A DNA stretch of 64,000 nt. It comes from Actinacidiphila oryziradicis (GTDB taxonomy: Bacteria; Actinomycetota; Actinomycetes; Streptomycetales; Streptomycetaceae). Below, piece by piece: positions 1-8,446 of this stretch. The position numbers were made by a program, and so were the translations under genes. Below the pieces are notes generated by a model that did no database searches, had not been told where the DNA came from, and saw only the letters and a program-made list of their open reading frames with translations. Location: NCBI RefSeq assembly GCF_005047355.1, contig NZ_SUMC01000038.1:16401-80400 (forward strand), read 5' to 3'. The stretch's first letter is position 1. Each line of letters begins with the position of its first letter.

Positions 1-131
1 TGATGCGTAACTTCCAGTTCTTCGGAAAGAGTGGCTACGCCTGTGCGATGGGCGTGATCATCCTCCTTCTGACCCTGATCCTTTCCGCGATCACGCTGCG
101 GGTCTCCCGCCGTGAGCGCATCGAGTTCTGA
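1..131 (+). CDS. ngcF: Sugar ABC transporter permease, 3' end only
   Basis: The window opens inside this gene; about 42 codons are visible, read in the frame that starts at base 3 and ends at TGA 129-131. The visible tail holds one strongly hydrophobic segment (GVIILLLTLILSAITLRV) followed by a short basic tail (SRRERIEF), the usual C-terminus of a MalF-type permease. Only 11 bases separate it from the next permease, so the two are one transcription unit. The symbol is inferred from the neighbourhood: an ngcG-like permease followed by a ROK regulator matches the S. coelicolor N-acetylglucosamine/chitobiose NgcEFG locus as I recall it. The substrate cannot be read from the fragment. Confidence 0.7.
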   Translation, partial: MRNFQFFGKSGYACAMGVIILLLTLILSAITLRVSRRERIEF

Positions 132-142
132 GTGGGGCACCG

Positions 143-1084
143 ATGAGCACACCCATCAAGGAGTCCAGGGCAGGGCTGCTGGACAATGTGCCGGCCCAGG
201 GCGCGGCGAAGAAGAGCCGGGGCGGTGCGGCGGACCCGGCGGGAGGCGAGGGCCGGGTCCTCAATGTCTTCTCGCACGGTTTCCTCGCTCTGTGGGCCGT
301 GCTGATCGTCCTGCCACTCCTCTGGATCATCCTCGGCTCCTTCAAGAGCGACGCGGAGATCGGTGCCAGCGCCTGGTCCTGGCCCTCGCACTGGGGCCTC
401 GACGCCTTCACCCGGGCCTGGGACAAGGGCATCGGGGACTTCTTCGTCAATACCGTCATTGTCATGGCCTTCTCGGTCCCGCTGACGATGCTCTTCGGAT
501 CGATGGCCGCCTATGTGCTGGCCCGCTACGACTTTCCCGGCAACAGGTTCATCTACTTCCTGTTCGTCGGCGGTGCGATGTTCCCGGTGTACCTGGCTCT
601 GGTGCCGCTGTTCTTCATGGTCAGGAACCTGGGGATGCTCAACACCTACCAGGGCCTGATCCTGGTCTACATCGCCTACTCGCTACCGTTCACCGTCTTC
701 TTCATGCACTCGTTCTTCCGGACGCTGCCGACCGCCATACACGAGGCCGCAGTGATCGACGGCGCCTCGCACACCAGGGTGTTCTTCCAGGTCATGGTGC
801 CCATGGCGAAGCCGGGACTGCTGAGCGTCGGGATCTTCAACGTATTGGGCCAGTGGAACCAGTACATCCTGCCCGTCACCCTCATGCAGCAGCAGAGCAG
901 CACCGACCCCGATCACTCGATGCTCGCCCAGGGCCTGGTGAACCTGGCGCTCAGCCAGGGCTACGCCGGTGACCAGCCCGCGCTCTTCGCCGGGATAGTG
1001 ATCGCCATGCTTCCGGTTCTCGTCGTCTACCTTTCCTTCCAGCGTCAGGTCCAGGCCGGCCTCACCGCGGGCACGCTCAAGTAA
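143..1084 (+). CDS. ngcG: Carbohydrate ABC transporter permease (MalG/NgcG type)
   Basis: A 313-residue inner-membrane permease of the binding-protein-dependent type. About 45 soluble, basic N-terminal residues precede the first membrane segment (LALWAVLIVLPLLWIIL), and five further hydrophobic segments follow. The cytoplasmic EAA loop that contacts the ATPase begins near residue 201 (EAAVIDGASHTRVF). Length and layout are normal for the MalG family. It lies 11 bases after the preceding permease and should form the transmembrane pair with it. No ATPase is next to it, which fits Streptomyces CUT1 systems that share the MsiK ATPase encoded elsewhere. N-acetylglucosamine or chitobiose is inferred from synteny only. 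Confidence 0.8.
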   Translation: MSTPIKESRAGLLDNVPAQGAAKKSRGGAADPAGGEGRVLNVFSHGFLALWAVLIVLPLLWIILGSFKSDAEIGASAWSWPSHWGLDAFTRAWDKGIGDFFVNTVIVMAFSVPLTMLFGSMAAYVLARYDFPGNRFIYFLFVGGAMFPVYLALVPLFFMVRNLGMLNTYQGLILVYIAYSLPFTVFFMHSFFRTLPTAIHEAAVIDGASHTRVFFQVMVPMAKPGLLSVGIFNVLGQWNQYILPVTLMQQQSSTDPDHSMLAQGLVNLALSQGYAGDQPALFAGIVIAMLPVLVVYLSFQRQVQAGLTAGTLK

Positions 1085-1100
1085 CTTTCCGTACGTATCC

Positions 1101-1137
1101 CCGCAGAGCGGCCCTGCGCCACCGGGGCCGCCTGCGG
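1101..1137 (+). terminator. GC-rich stem-loop after ngcG
   Basis: Bases 1101-1114 pair with 1124-1137 over 14 positions with one internal mismatch and a short loop. It lies 17 bases after the ngcG stop codon and before the ROK gene. It has no U-tract, which is common for Streptomyces terminators. Confidence 0.55.
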
Positions 1138-1296
1138 AGTTTTCGGCCGTTTCCGATAACGGAGTGCCTCCGCCCCTTGACGGGACGCAACCCAAAACGC
1201 TCAGCTTAGAGTTCACATGTTGTAGACGACGGGGTCTCATCGGTGCGACCCCGTCCGGTTGGGCGGTGGTCGTGCTGCCTGCCGAGGCAGGAGTGG

Positions 1297-2496
1297 ATGA
1301 GCGTGGAGACTCCGGGATCGCAGTCGTCGCTGCACCGGGCCAACCTGGAGCGCGTGGTCCGGGCTGTACGGCTGGCGGGTTCGCTCACCCAGGCGGAGAT
1401 CGCCCGAGGCACCGGTCTTTCGGCCGCGACGGTCTCCAATATCGTCCGGGAGCTGAAGGACAGCGGCACGGTGCAGGTCACGCCGACCTCCTCGGGCGGC
1501 AGGCGGGCCCGCAGCGTGGCGCTCTCCGGCAACGCCGGGATCGTCGTGGGTGTCGACTTCGGCCACTCGCATCTGAGGGTGGCCGTTGGCAATCTGGCCC
1601 ACCAGGTGCTGGCCGAGCAGTCCGAGCCGATCGATGTGGACGCTTCCGCTTCGCAGGGCTTCGACCGGGCGGAACAACTGGTCGGACGGCTGATCCAGTC
1701 GACCGGCTCCGGGCCGGACAAGGTGATCGGGGTGGGCCTGGGCGTACCCGGGCCGATCGATGTGGAGACCGGGGCGCTCGGCTCGACGGCGATCCTGCCG
1801 GGCTGGAGCGGGATCAACCCGCGCCAGGAGCTCGCCGAGCGGTTGCGAATGCCTGTCCAGGTCGACAACGACGCCAATCTCGGCGCCCTGGGCGAGCTGG
1901 TCTGGGGCAGCGGCCGGGGCGTCCGGGACCTGGCGTACATCAAGGTCGCCAGTGGGGTCGGCGCCGGGCTGGTGATCGACGGCCGGATCTACCGCGGCCC
2001 TGGTGGCACGGCCGGTGAGATCGGGCACATCACGCTCGACGAGGCGGGTCCGGTCTGCCGCTGCGGCAACCGCGGCTGCCTGGAGACCTTCACGGCCGCC
2101 CGCTATGTGCTGGAGCTGTTGAGATCCAGCCACGGACCTGATCTGACCATGCCCAGGATGGTCCAGCTGGCACGCGAGGGCGACCCCGGCTGCCGCCGGG
2201 TGATCGCCGACGTGGGCCGCCATGTCGGAATGGGCGTGGCGAGTCTGTGCAACATCCTCAACCCCAGCCGGGTCGTGCTCGGCGGCGATCTCGCCGAGGC
2301 CGGGGAGCTGGTGCTTTCCCCGATCAGGGAGTCCGTGGCGCGGTACGCCATCCCCAGCGCCGCCCGCCGTCTCTCGGTGGTGCCGGGGGCGCTCGGTGCC
2401 CGCGCGGAGGTGCTCGGCGCTCTGGCGCTGGCGCTCAGTGAAGTGGGCGATTCGTCACTGCTTGACGGTAATATCCCCGCCGTCGCTCCGGCTTGA
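1297..2496 (+). CDS. rok7B7: ROK-family transcriptional regulator (Rok7B7-like)
   Basis: About 399 residues. An N-terminal winged helix-turn-helix (near residues 28-52, LTQAEIARGTGLSAATVSN) is joined to a sugar-kinase-like ROK domain. That domain shows GVDFGHSHLRVAVG, GVPGPID, DNDANLGALGE and the zinc signature CRCGNRGCLE. Members bind DNA and respond to sugars or sugar phosphates. An AGGAG at 1289-1293 supports either ATG 1297 or GTG 1303; the longer upstream reading lacks family sequence. The gene sits between an ngc-type permease and a xylFGH-type transporter, the arrangement of S. coelicolor SCO6008 (rok7B7), a regulator of xylose transport, carbon repression and antibiotic production. 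The orthology is from memory of gene order and family, not an alignment. Confidence 0.85.
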   Translation: MSVETPGSQSSLHRANLERVVRAVRLAGSLTQAEIARGTGLSAATVSNIVRELKDSGTVQVTPTSSGGRRARSVALSGNAGIVVGVDFGHSHLRVAVGNLAHQVLAEQSEPIDVDASASQGFDRAEQLVGRLIQSTGSGPDKVIGVGLGVPGPIDVETGALGSTAILPGWSGINPRQELAERLRMPVQVDNDANLGALGELVWGSGRGVRDLAYIKVASGVGAGLVIDGRIYRGPGGTAGEIGHITLDEAGPVCRCGNRGCLETFTAARYVLELLRSSHGPDLTMPRMVQLAREGDPGCRRVIADVGRHVGMGVASLCNILNPSRVVLGGDLAEAGELVLSPIRESVARYAIPSAARRLSVVPGALGARAEVLGALALALSEVGDSSLLDGNIPAVAPA

Positions 2497-2522
2497 CGAG
2501 AGATCAGGCGTGTTCACCTAGA

Positions 2523-2551
2523 TAACGAATCAGACTGTTGCCATCTCGTTA
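2523..2551. promoter_or_regulatory. Perfect inverted repeat upstream of xylF, candidate ROK operator
   Basis: TAACGA at 2523-2528 and TCGTTA at 2546-2551 form a perfect 6-bp inverted repeat with 17 bases between. It lies in the gap between the ROK regulator and xylF, 93 bases before the xylF start. ROK repressors bind inverted repeats near genes they control, so this is a reasonable operator candidate. No footprint or family-wide comparison supports it here. Confidence 0.35.
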
Positions 2552-2643
2552 AGGATTTACTTCTTGACGGCATGGTGCGGCCGGGAGTTGACTCACATCC
2601 ACCTCGGCCGCAGCGTTGCGGCCCTGTCAGGGAGGCAACCCTC

Positions 2644-3744
2644 ATGAACGCAATGATGCGTAGAGTCGTGATCGGTACGGCGGCGGTTTCCATGGCCTTG
2701 TCCATGGCCGCCTGCGGCAAGGCCGGCAGTAACAAGTCCAGTGGGGCGAGCGTCTCGAACGGCTTCAAGGTCGGTTTGGCGCTTCCCGAGAATCAGACGG
2801 CCCGCTACGAGGCCGTCGACCGACCGATGATCGTCAAGAAGGTCAAGGAGCTGTGCCCGAAGTGCACGGTGGAGTACCAGAACGCCAGTCAGAACGCGAA
2901 CACGCAGCAGCAGCAGATCGACACGCTGATCAATGACGGCGTCAAGGTCATCATCCTCGACTCGGTCGACTCCAAGGCGATCCAGTCCTCGGTCACCAAG
3001 GCCCACAACAAGGGCATCAAGGTCGTCGCGTACGACCGCCTCGCCCAGGGCCCGCTCGACGCGTATGTGTCCTTCGACAACACCAAGGTCGGCGAACTCC
3101 AGGGCCAGGGCCTCCTGACCGCCCTTGGCTCCAAGGCCAGTTCCGACCAGATCGTCATGATCAACGGTGACCCGGGTGACCCGAACGCCGCGCAGTTCAA
3201 GGCCGGTGCCCTCAGCGTACTGAACGGCAAGGTCAAGAAGATCGCGGCCACGTTCGACACCACCGGCTGGCTGGCCAACAAGGCCAACGAGGAGATGGCC
3301 GGTGCCATCGCGAGCGTGGGCAAGAGCAACATCGCCGGCGTCTACGTCGCCAACGACGGCATGGCAGCCGGTGTCATCTCCGCCCTCCAGGCCGCCCACA
3401 TCAGCCCGCTCCCGCCGGTGACCGGCCAGGACGCGCAGCTCGACGGTGTGCAGCGGGTCATCGCCGGCACCCAGACGCTGACCATCTACAAGCCGTACCT
3501 GGAAGAGGCCAACACCGCCGCCGAGATGGCGGTCGATGTGGCCACCGGCAAGTCGCTCAGCAGCGTCGCCGACACCAAGGTCAGCAGCCCGACCAACAAG
3601 GACATCGCCTCCAAGCTCATCACGCCGAGCATCATGACCAAGGACAAGGTCCAGTCCACGGTCATCGCCGGCGGCCTGTACAAGGTCAGCGACATCTGCA
3701 CCAGCCTGTACGCGGCTGCCTGTGCCACGCTGGGCCTGAAGTAA
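2644..3744 (+). CDS. xylF: Sugar ABC transporter substrate-binding lipoprotein (XylF-like)
   Basis: A 366-residue exported lipoprotein. The N-terminus is basic, then hydrophobic, and ends in a lipobox (LSMAAC) with Cys24 as the lipidation site; a Ser/Gly/Lys linker follows. The mature part is a type I periplasmic-binding fold of the ribose/xylose class (VGLALPENQTARYE, LINDGVKVIILDSVDSKAI, VAYDRLAQGPLDAYVSFDN). ATG 2644 was chosen because GGGAGG lies just upstream and because it gives a compact signal peptide; upstream codons are Pro/Arg-rich and unlike the family. It is the first gene of a xylF-xylG-xylH set. Xylose as ligand is inferred from synteny with the Rok7B7-linked operon; a related pentose is possible. 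Confidence 0.85.
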   Translation: MNAMMRRVVIGTAAVSMALSMAACGKAGSNKSSGASVSNGFKVGLALPENQTARYEAVDRPMIVKKVKELCPKCTVEYQNASQNANTQQQQIDTLINDGVKVIILDSVDSKAIQSSVTKAHNKGIKVVAYDRLAQGPLDAYVSFDNTKVGELQGQGLLTALGSKASSDQIVMINGDPGDPNAAQFKAGALSVLNGKVKKIAATFDTTGWLANKANEEMAGAIASVGKSNIAGVYVANDGMAAGVISALQAAHISPLPPVTGQDAQLDGVQRVIAGTQTLTIYKPYLEEANTAAEMAVDVATGKSLSSVADTKVSSPTNKDIASKLITPSIMTKDKVQSTVIAGGLYKVSDICTSLYAAACATLGLK

Positions 3745-3780
3745 CGATCCGCCCCTCGCGGGCCGGTACGTCACCTGCCT

Positions 3781-3856
3781 CCAGCCTGTCCGGCGCGCCC
3801 CGTCCCCGTACCCCCTTCCCCGCCGGGGCGGGGAAGGGGACGGGGGCGCCGGCTGG
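3781..3856 (+). terminator. Long intercistronic stem-loop between xylF and xylG
   Basis: A nested inverted repeat. The core CTTCCCCGCC pairs with GGCGGGGAAG across two bases, and outer arms (CCAGCC with GGCTGG, CGGCGC with GCGCCG, CGTCCCC with GGGGACG) extend it to roughly 35 bases per side with small interruptions. It follows the xylF stop within an apparent operon. Such structures often partly terminate transcription or protect the upstream mRNA, giving more binding protein than ATPase and permease. Confidence 0.6.
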
Positions 3857-3909
3857 ACCGTACAAGCAAAAGCCTCGATTTCTCGCCGGTCCGTCAGGCG
3901 GCGAAGGAG

Positions 3910-4698
3910 ATGATTCACGTGTCCGCTACGCCCGTACTGGCGTTGCGCGGAGTCTCCAAGCGATTCGGTGCCGTTCAGGCGCTCACCGACGTCGAATTGG
4001 AGATCCACACCGGTGAGGTGGTCGCCCTGGTCGGCGACAACGGAGCCGGTAAGTCCACCCTGGTCAAGACGATCGCCGGGGTGCACCCCATCGATGAGGG
4101 CATCATCGAGTGGGAAGGCGCGCCGGTCAGCATCAACCGGCCGCACGATGCCCAGGCGTTGGGCATCGCGACCGTCTACCAGGACCTCGCTCTCTGCGAC
4201 AACCTCGATGTCGTCCAGAACCTCTTCCTCGGCCGCGAGATCCGCCGGTTCGGCGTACTCGACGAGGTCGAGATGGAAAAGCGCGCTCTGACCCTGCTGG
4301 ACACACTGTCCATCCGGATCCCGAGCGTGCGGATCCCGATCGCTTCGCTCTCGGGCGGCCAGCGCCAGACTGTCGCCATCGCGCGTTCCCTGGTCGGAGA
4401 GCCCAAGGTCGTCATCCTTGACGAGCCGACCGCCGCGCTCGGCGTCGAACAGACCGCACAGGTCCTCGACCTGGTCGAGCGGTTGCGCGACCGCGGCCTC
4501 GGCGTCATTTTGATCAGCCACAACATGGCCGACGTCAAAGCGGTCGCCGACCGGGTCGCCGTACTGCGGCTCGGGAGCAACAACGGTGTCTTCTCCGTGA
4601 GGGACACCAGCCAGGAGACGATCATCTCCGCCATCACCGGTGCCACGGACAACGCCGTGACCCGTCGTCAGGCGCGCACCGTGGAGACGGCCTCGTGA
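3910..4698 (+). CDS. xylG: Sugar ABC transporter ATP-binding protein (XylG-like, single domain)
   Basis: A 262-residue cytoplasmic ATPase that energises the XylFGH importer. The Walker A motif GDNGAGKST is near residue 42, the signature LSGGQRQ near 147, Walker B VVILDEPTAALG near 168, and the switch histidine is in LISHNM. Many ribose/xylose-class ATPases (RbsA, XylG of enteric bacteria) have two fused ATPase domains and about 500 residues; this one has a single domain, so it should work as a homodimer. A GAAGGAGA ribosome-binding site precedes ATG 3910. The gene lies between the binding protein and the permease, with a strong hairpin upstream that may lower its expression relative to xylF. 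Confidence 0.85.
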   Translation: MIHVSATPVLALRGVSKRFGAVQALTDVELEIHTGEVVALVGDNGAGKSTLVKTIAGVHPIDEGIIEWEGAPVSINRPHDAQALGIATVYQDLALCDNLDVVQNLFLGREIRRFGVLDEVEMEKRALTLLDTLSIRIPSVRIPIASLSGGQRQTVAIARSLVGEPKVVILDEPTAALGVEQTAQVLDLVERLRDRGLGVILISHNMADVKAVADRVAVLRLGSNNGVFSVRDTSQETIISAITGATDNAVTRRQARTVETAS

Positions 4699-4786
4699 GC
4701 GGCGCACACGAGGCCGCCGGGCCGCAGACGACCACGAACGCAGCGCTTCTGCGCCGAGTGCGCGGAGAAGCGAACGGAGAGACGCA

Positions 4787-6199
4787 GTGAGCAGCAACAA
4801 TCCCGACCTCGCCGAGGGCGCGGAGGGCGCCGGGGAATCCGCGGTCACGGGGGGCACCCCGACCGGCGGGGACACAGCGGCCGCAGAGCCGGCAACGTCC
4901 CAGGCGCAGGCACCCGGGCCCGAGACGTCCGAGGCCGCCCGTGACGCCGTCGCCGCTCCGGCGGTCGCGGAGCAGGCGATCCCGGCGATCGACCCGCGGC
5001 TCCTGGTACGCGAGCAGGGCCTCCGCGGCTATCTCACCGTATTCCAGCGCCGGGTACGCAGCGGTGACCTCGGCTCCATGCCGGTGATCGCGGCGCTGAT
5101 CATCATCTGGGGGACCTTCCAGGGACTGAACAGCTCCTTCCTGTCGGCCAGCAACCTGTCGACCATCGCGGTCAACATCGTCGGCACCGGCATGATCGCC
5201 GTCGGCATCGTCTTCGTCCTGCTGCTGGGCGAGATCGACCTGTCCGTCTCCTACGTCAGCGGCCTGTGCGGCGCGGTCTTCGCGGTGCTCAGCGTCGAGC
5301 ACGGGGTGACGCCATGGCTCGCGCTGGTCCTCGCCATCCTCGCCGGTACGGCCATCGGCGGCCTTCAGGGCTTCTTCTTCGCCAAGGTCGGCGTGCCCGC
5401 GTTCGTCGTGACCCTGGCCGGCTTCCTGGCCTGGAACGGCGCCATGCTGTGGGTCCTCGGCAAGAACGGCACCGTCAACCTGCCGCCCAACGGCATCCTC
5501 TACAACCTCTACAACTACACGTTCACCGATGTCGCCGCCGCGTACGGCCTGGCCCTCGTCGCCACGCTGGTCTACCTCGGGGCCGCACTGAGGGAGGTCA
5601 ACCGACGACGCAAGGCGGGCGTTCCCTACAGCCCGCTGAGCGAGGTGGTGCTGAAGACCGTTCTGCTCGCGGTCGTGCTCTTCGTCTCGGCCGCGGTGCT
5701 CAACCAGTCCTCCGGCCTGCCGCTCGGCCTGGTCATCTTCCTGGCGTTCATCGTCGTGCTGGACCTGGTGCTGCGCCGTACCACGTACGGCCGGCAGATC
5801 TTCGCGGTCGGTGGCGGCATCGAGGCCGCCCGACGGGCCGGTATCAACGTCCCGTGGATCCGTATCTCGGTGTTCATGATGTCCGGCACCATGGCGGCCA
5901 TCGGCGGCATGTTCCTGGCCGGCCAGGTCAACTCCGCGCAGTCCACCCAGGGCGGCGGCAACACGCTGATGAACGCCATCGCGGCGGCCGTCATCGGTGG
6001 TACGAGCCTGTTCGGCGGCCGGGGCAAGACCTGGTCCGCGCTGCTGGGCGCGCTGGTGATCGTCTCCATCCAGCAGGGCATGTACATCCTCAACCTGAAC
6101 ACAGCCATCCAGTACATGATCACCGGCGCGGTGCTGCTGGCCGCCGTGGTCATCGACTCCCTCTCGCGCAGGACGCAGAAGGCCTCGGGGCGCGCATAG
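4787..6199 (+). CDS. xylH: Sugar ABC transporter permease (XylH-like)
   Basis: A 470-residue integral membrane protein of the BPD_transp_2 (RbsC/XylH) family. The first 90 or so residues are an acidic, Ala/Pro/Thr-rich, probably disordered cytoplasmic tail. About ten hydrophobic segments follow, for example MIAVGIVFVLLLGEIDLSVS, the conserved region in which these permeases carry GEIDLS. The C-terminal GGTSLFGGRGK is also typical. GTG 4787 has a purine-rich site (GAGAGA) upstream. It completes the xylFGH unit and is followed by two strong hairpins before dxs. Confidence 0.85.
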   Translation: MSSNNPDLAEGAEGAGESAVTGGTPTGGDTAAAEPATSQAQAPGPETSEAARDAVAAPAVAEQAIPAIDPRLLVREQGLRGYLTVFQRRVRSGDLGSMPVIAALIIIWGTFQGLNSSFLSASNLSTIAVNIVGTGMIAVGIVFVLLLGEIDLSVSYVSGLCGAVFAVLSVEHGVTPWLALVLAILAGTAIGGLQGFFFAKVGVPAFVVTLAGFLAWNGAMLWVLGKNGTVNLPPNGILYNLYNYTFTDVAAAYGLALVATLVYLGAALREVNRRRKAGVPYSPLSEVVLKTVLLAVVLFVSAAVLNQSSGLPLGLVIFLAFIVVLDLVLRRTTYGRQIFAVGGGIEAARRAGINVPWIRISVFMMSGTMAAIGGMFLAGQVNSAQSTQGGGNTLMNAIAAAVIGGTSLFGGRGKTWSALLGALVIVSIQQGMYILNLNTAIQYMITGAVLLAAVVIDSLSRRTQKASGRA

Positions 6200-6233
6200 G
6201 GTCTGTCCCGCGGAGATCCGCTGGACAGACCCT
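6198..6233 (+). terminator. Stem-loop overlapping the xylH stop
   Basis: Bases 6198-6208 (AGGGTCTGTCC) pair perfectly with 6223-6233. An inner stem, GCGGA with TCCGC, continues after one mismatch. It starts on the xylH stop codon and probably ends the xylFGH transcript. Confidence 0.65.
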
Positions 6234-6269
6234 GGGGGATGCCGCTGCGGGCGGGCCGCTTGTGCCCCG

Positions 6270-6314
6270 CGAACGCCGGGCGGGCTTGAGGACTTCAAGC
6301 CCGCCCGGCGTTCG
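6270..6314. terminator. 20-bp perfect stem-loop between xylH and dxs
   Basis: Bases 6270-6289 are the exact reverse complement of 6295-6314, leaving a five-base loop. It is the second hairpin in a row before dxs and should isolate dxs from read-through. Its core (GCCGGGCGGGCTTGA) resembles repeated Streptomyces intergenic hairpins. No U-tract follows. Confidence 0.65.
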
Positions 6315-6456
6315 GCGTATGCCGCCCTCCGCGGCGCCCTTCCGCGGGATGGTTCCGGCCGGAACGGTGAGATGGATCTCACGATGCCTGAGCCGACACC
6401 GCAGACGGAACATTAGACTCGGCAGACCGACAGGTTCGACCAGCAAGGAGGCACGG

Positions 6457-8370
6457 GTGGCGCTGCTGACCCGTATCAAGGGACCGCGCGACCTCGACCG
6501 GCTCAGCCAGGAGCAGTTGGTGGAGCTGGCGGACGAGATCCGCGTCTTCCTGGTCGACGCGGTATCGAAGACCGGCGGGCACCTGGGCCCGAATCTCGGT
6601 GTGGTCGAGCTGACGATCGCCATGCACCGGGTGTTCGACTCGCCCAAGGACAAGGTGCTTTTCGACACAGGGCACCAGAGCTATGTGCACAAGCTGCTCA
6701 CGGGCCGCCAGGACTTCTCGAAGCTCAAGGCCAAGGGCGGCCTGTCCGGTTACCCTTCGCGGGCCGAGTCCGAGCACGACATCATCGAGAACAGCCACGC
6801 CTCCACGGTCCTGGGCTGGGCCGACGGCCTGGCCAAGGCCAATGAGGTGCTCGGCCGAGCCGACCATGTCGTCGCCGTCATCGGCGACGGCGCGCTCACC
6901 GGCGGCATGGCCTGGGAGGCTCTGAACAACATCGCCGCCGCCAAGGAGCGGCCGCTCGTCATTGTCGTCAACGACAACGAGCGCTCGTACGCCCCCACCA
7001 TCGGCGGCCTCGCCGACCATCTGGCGACGCTGCGCGTCACGGACGGGTACGAACGTTTTCTGGCCCGCACCAAGGAGCTGTTGGAGCGCACGCCGGTCAT
7101 CGGCCAGCCCCTGTACGAGACATTGCACGGCGCGAAGAAGGGCCTCAAGGACTTCATCGCCCCGCAGGGCATGTTCGAGGACCTGGGCCTGAAGTACGTC
7201 GGCCCGATCGACGGCCATGACATCGAGGCCCTGGAGTCCGCGCTGCAGCGCGCCAAGCGCTTCGGCGGCCCGGTGATCGTGCACTGCCTCACACAGAAGG
7301 GCCGCGGCTACCAGCCCGCCGAACAGGACGAGGCCGACCGCTTCCACGGCATCGGCCCGATCCACCCCGACACCGGTCTGCCGATCTCCGCCGGCGGCGC
7401 CGACTGGACGTCGGTCTTCGGCGAGGAGATGGTCAAGCTCGGCAAGGAGCGGGCCGACATCGTCGCGATCACCGCCGCGATGCTGCAGCCGGTCGGCCTG
7501 GAGAAGTTCGCCAAGGCCTTCCCCGACCGGGTCTACGACGTCGGCATCGCCGAGCAGCACGCCGCCGTCTCGGCGGCGGGCCTGGCCACCGGCGGACTGC
7601 ACCCGGTGGTCGCCGTCTACGCGACGTTCCTGAACCGCGCCTTCGACCAGGTGCTGATGGACGTGGCCCTGCACAAGTGCGGCGTGACCTTCGTGCTGGA
7701 CCGGGCCGGGATCACCGGCACCGACGGGGCCTCGCACAACGGCATGTGGGACATGTCGATCCTTCAGGTCGTGCCCGGCCTGCGGATCGCCGCCCCGCGC
7801 GACGCCGACCAGGTCCGCGCCCAGCTCCGCGAGGCCGTCAAGGTCGATGACGCCCCGACTGTCGTCCGCTATTCCAAGGGCGCGGTCGGCCCGGCCGTCA
7901 AGGCCGTCGGCCGGATCGGCGGCATGGACGTGCTCCGCGAGGCGGAGACCGACCACCCCGACGTGCTACTGGTCTCGGTCGGCGCGCTCGCCCCGATGTG
8001 CCTGGAGATCGCCGGCCTGCTCGACGCCCAGGGCATCACCACCACCGTCGTCGACCCGCGCTGGGTCAAGCCGGTCGACGCGGCCCTGCCGCCGCTGGCG
8101 GCCGGGCACCGGGTCGTCGTCACCGTCGAGGACAACGGCCGGGTCGGCGGCGTGGGTTCCGCGGTCTCGCAGGCGCTGCGCGACGCGGACGTGGACGTAC
8201 CGCTGCGCGACTTCGGCATCCCGCAGGAGTTCCTCGAGCACGCCTCACGCAAGGAGATCCTGGACGCGATCGGCCTGACGGCTCCGGCCGTCGCCCGTCA
8301 GGTCACCGGCCTGGTCGCCAAGCTCGACGGCCGCTACGAGGACGAGCCCGCGAGCTTGGCGGGGGAATAA
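6457..8370 (+). CDS. dxs: 1-deoxy-D-xylulose-5-phosphate synthase
   Basis: A 637-residue cytosolic enzyme that condenses pyruvate and glyceraldehyde 3-phosphate into DXP, the first step of the MEP isoprenoid pathway and a precursor for thiamine and pyridoxal. Family sequence starts at GTG 6457 (ALLTRIKGPRDLDRLSQEQL), six bases after AAGGAGG; the frame is open far upstream but that part lacks family sequence. The ThDP-binding motif GDGALTGGMAWEALN is near residue 145, followed by NDNERSYAPTIGG. The transketolase-like pyrimidine domain has YDVGIAEQHA, and DRAGITGTDGASHNG comes after it. Length is normal for Dxs. It is separated from the upstream sugar operon by two hairpins and faces a convergent gene. 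Confidence 0.95.
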   Translation: MALLTRIKGPRDLDRLSQEQLVELADEIRVFLVDAVSKTGGHLGPNLGVVELTIAMHRVFDSPKDKVLFDTGHQSYVHKLLTGRQDFSKLKAKGGLSGYPSRAESEHDIIENSHASTVLGWADGLAKANEVLGRADHVVAVIGDGALTGGMAWEALNNIAAAKERPLVIVVNDNERSYAPTIGGLADHLATLRVTDGYERFLARTKELLERTPVIGQPLYETLHGAKKGLKDFIAPQGMFEDLGLKYVGPIDGHDIEALESALQRAKRFGGPVIVHCLTQKGRGYQPAEQDEADRFHGIGPIHPDTGLPISAGGADWTSVFGEEMVKLGKERADIVAITAAMLQPVGLEKFAKAFPDRVYDVGIAEQHAAVSAAGLATGGLHPVVAVYATFLNRAFDQVLMDVALHKCGVTFVLDRAGITGTDGASHNGMWDMSILQVVPGLRIAAPRDADQVRAQLREAVKVDDAPTVVRYSKGAVGPAVKAVGRIGGMDVLREAETDHPDVLLVSVGALAPMCLEIAGLLDAQGITTTVVDPRWVKPVDAALPPLAAGHRVVVTVEDNGRVGGVGSAVSQALRDADVDVPLRDFGIPQEFLEHASRKEILDAIGLTAPAVARQVTGLVAKLDGRYEDEPASLAGE

Positions 8371-8446
8371 GAGCGTCGCGTACGGACGGGGGCACAGCAG
8401 GATGAGGCGCGGATAGCCGCCGACCCCGCACAGCCGGGACCGGGTT

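Noticed and set aside
2593..4875. 760-codon open frame on the minus strand across xylF and xylG
   Set aside because: It is the shadow of high-GC coding sequence in another frame: composition is Asp/Gly/Val/Leu-rich with no domain, and the plus-strand genes are clear family members.
6379..7956. 525-codon minus-strand frame opposite dxs
   Set aside because: Shadow of dxs; no family sequence.
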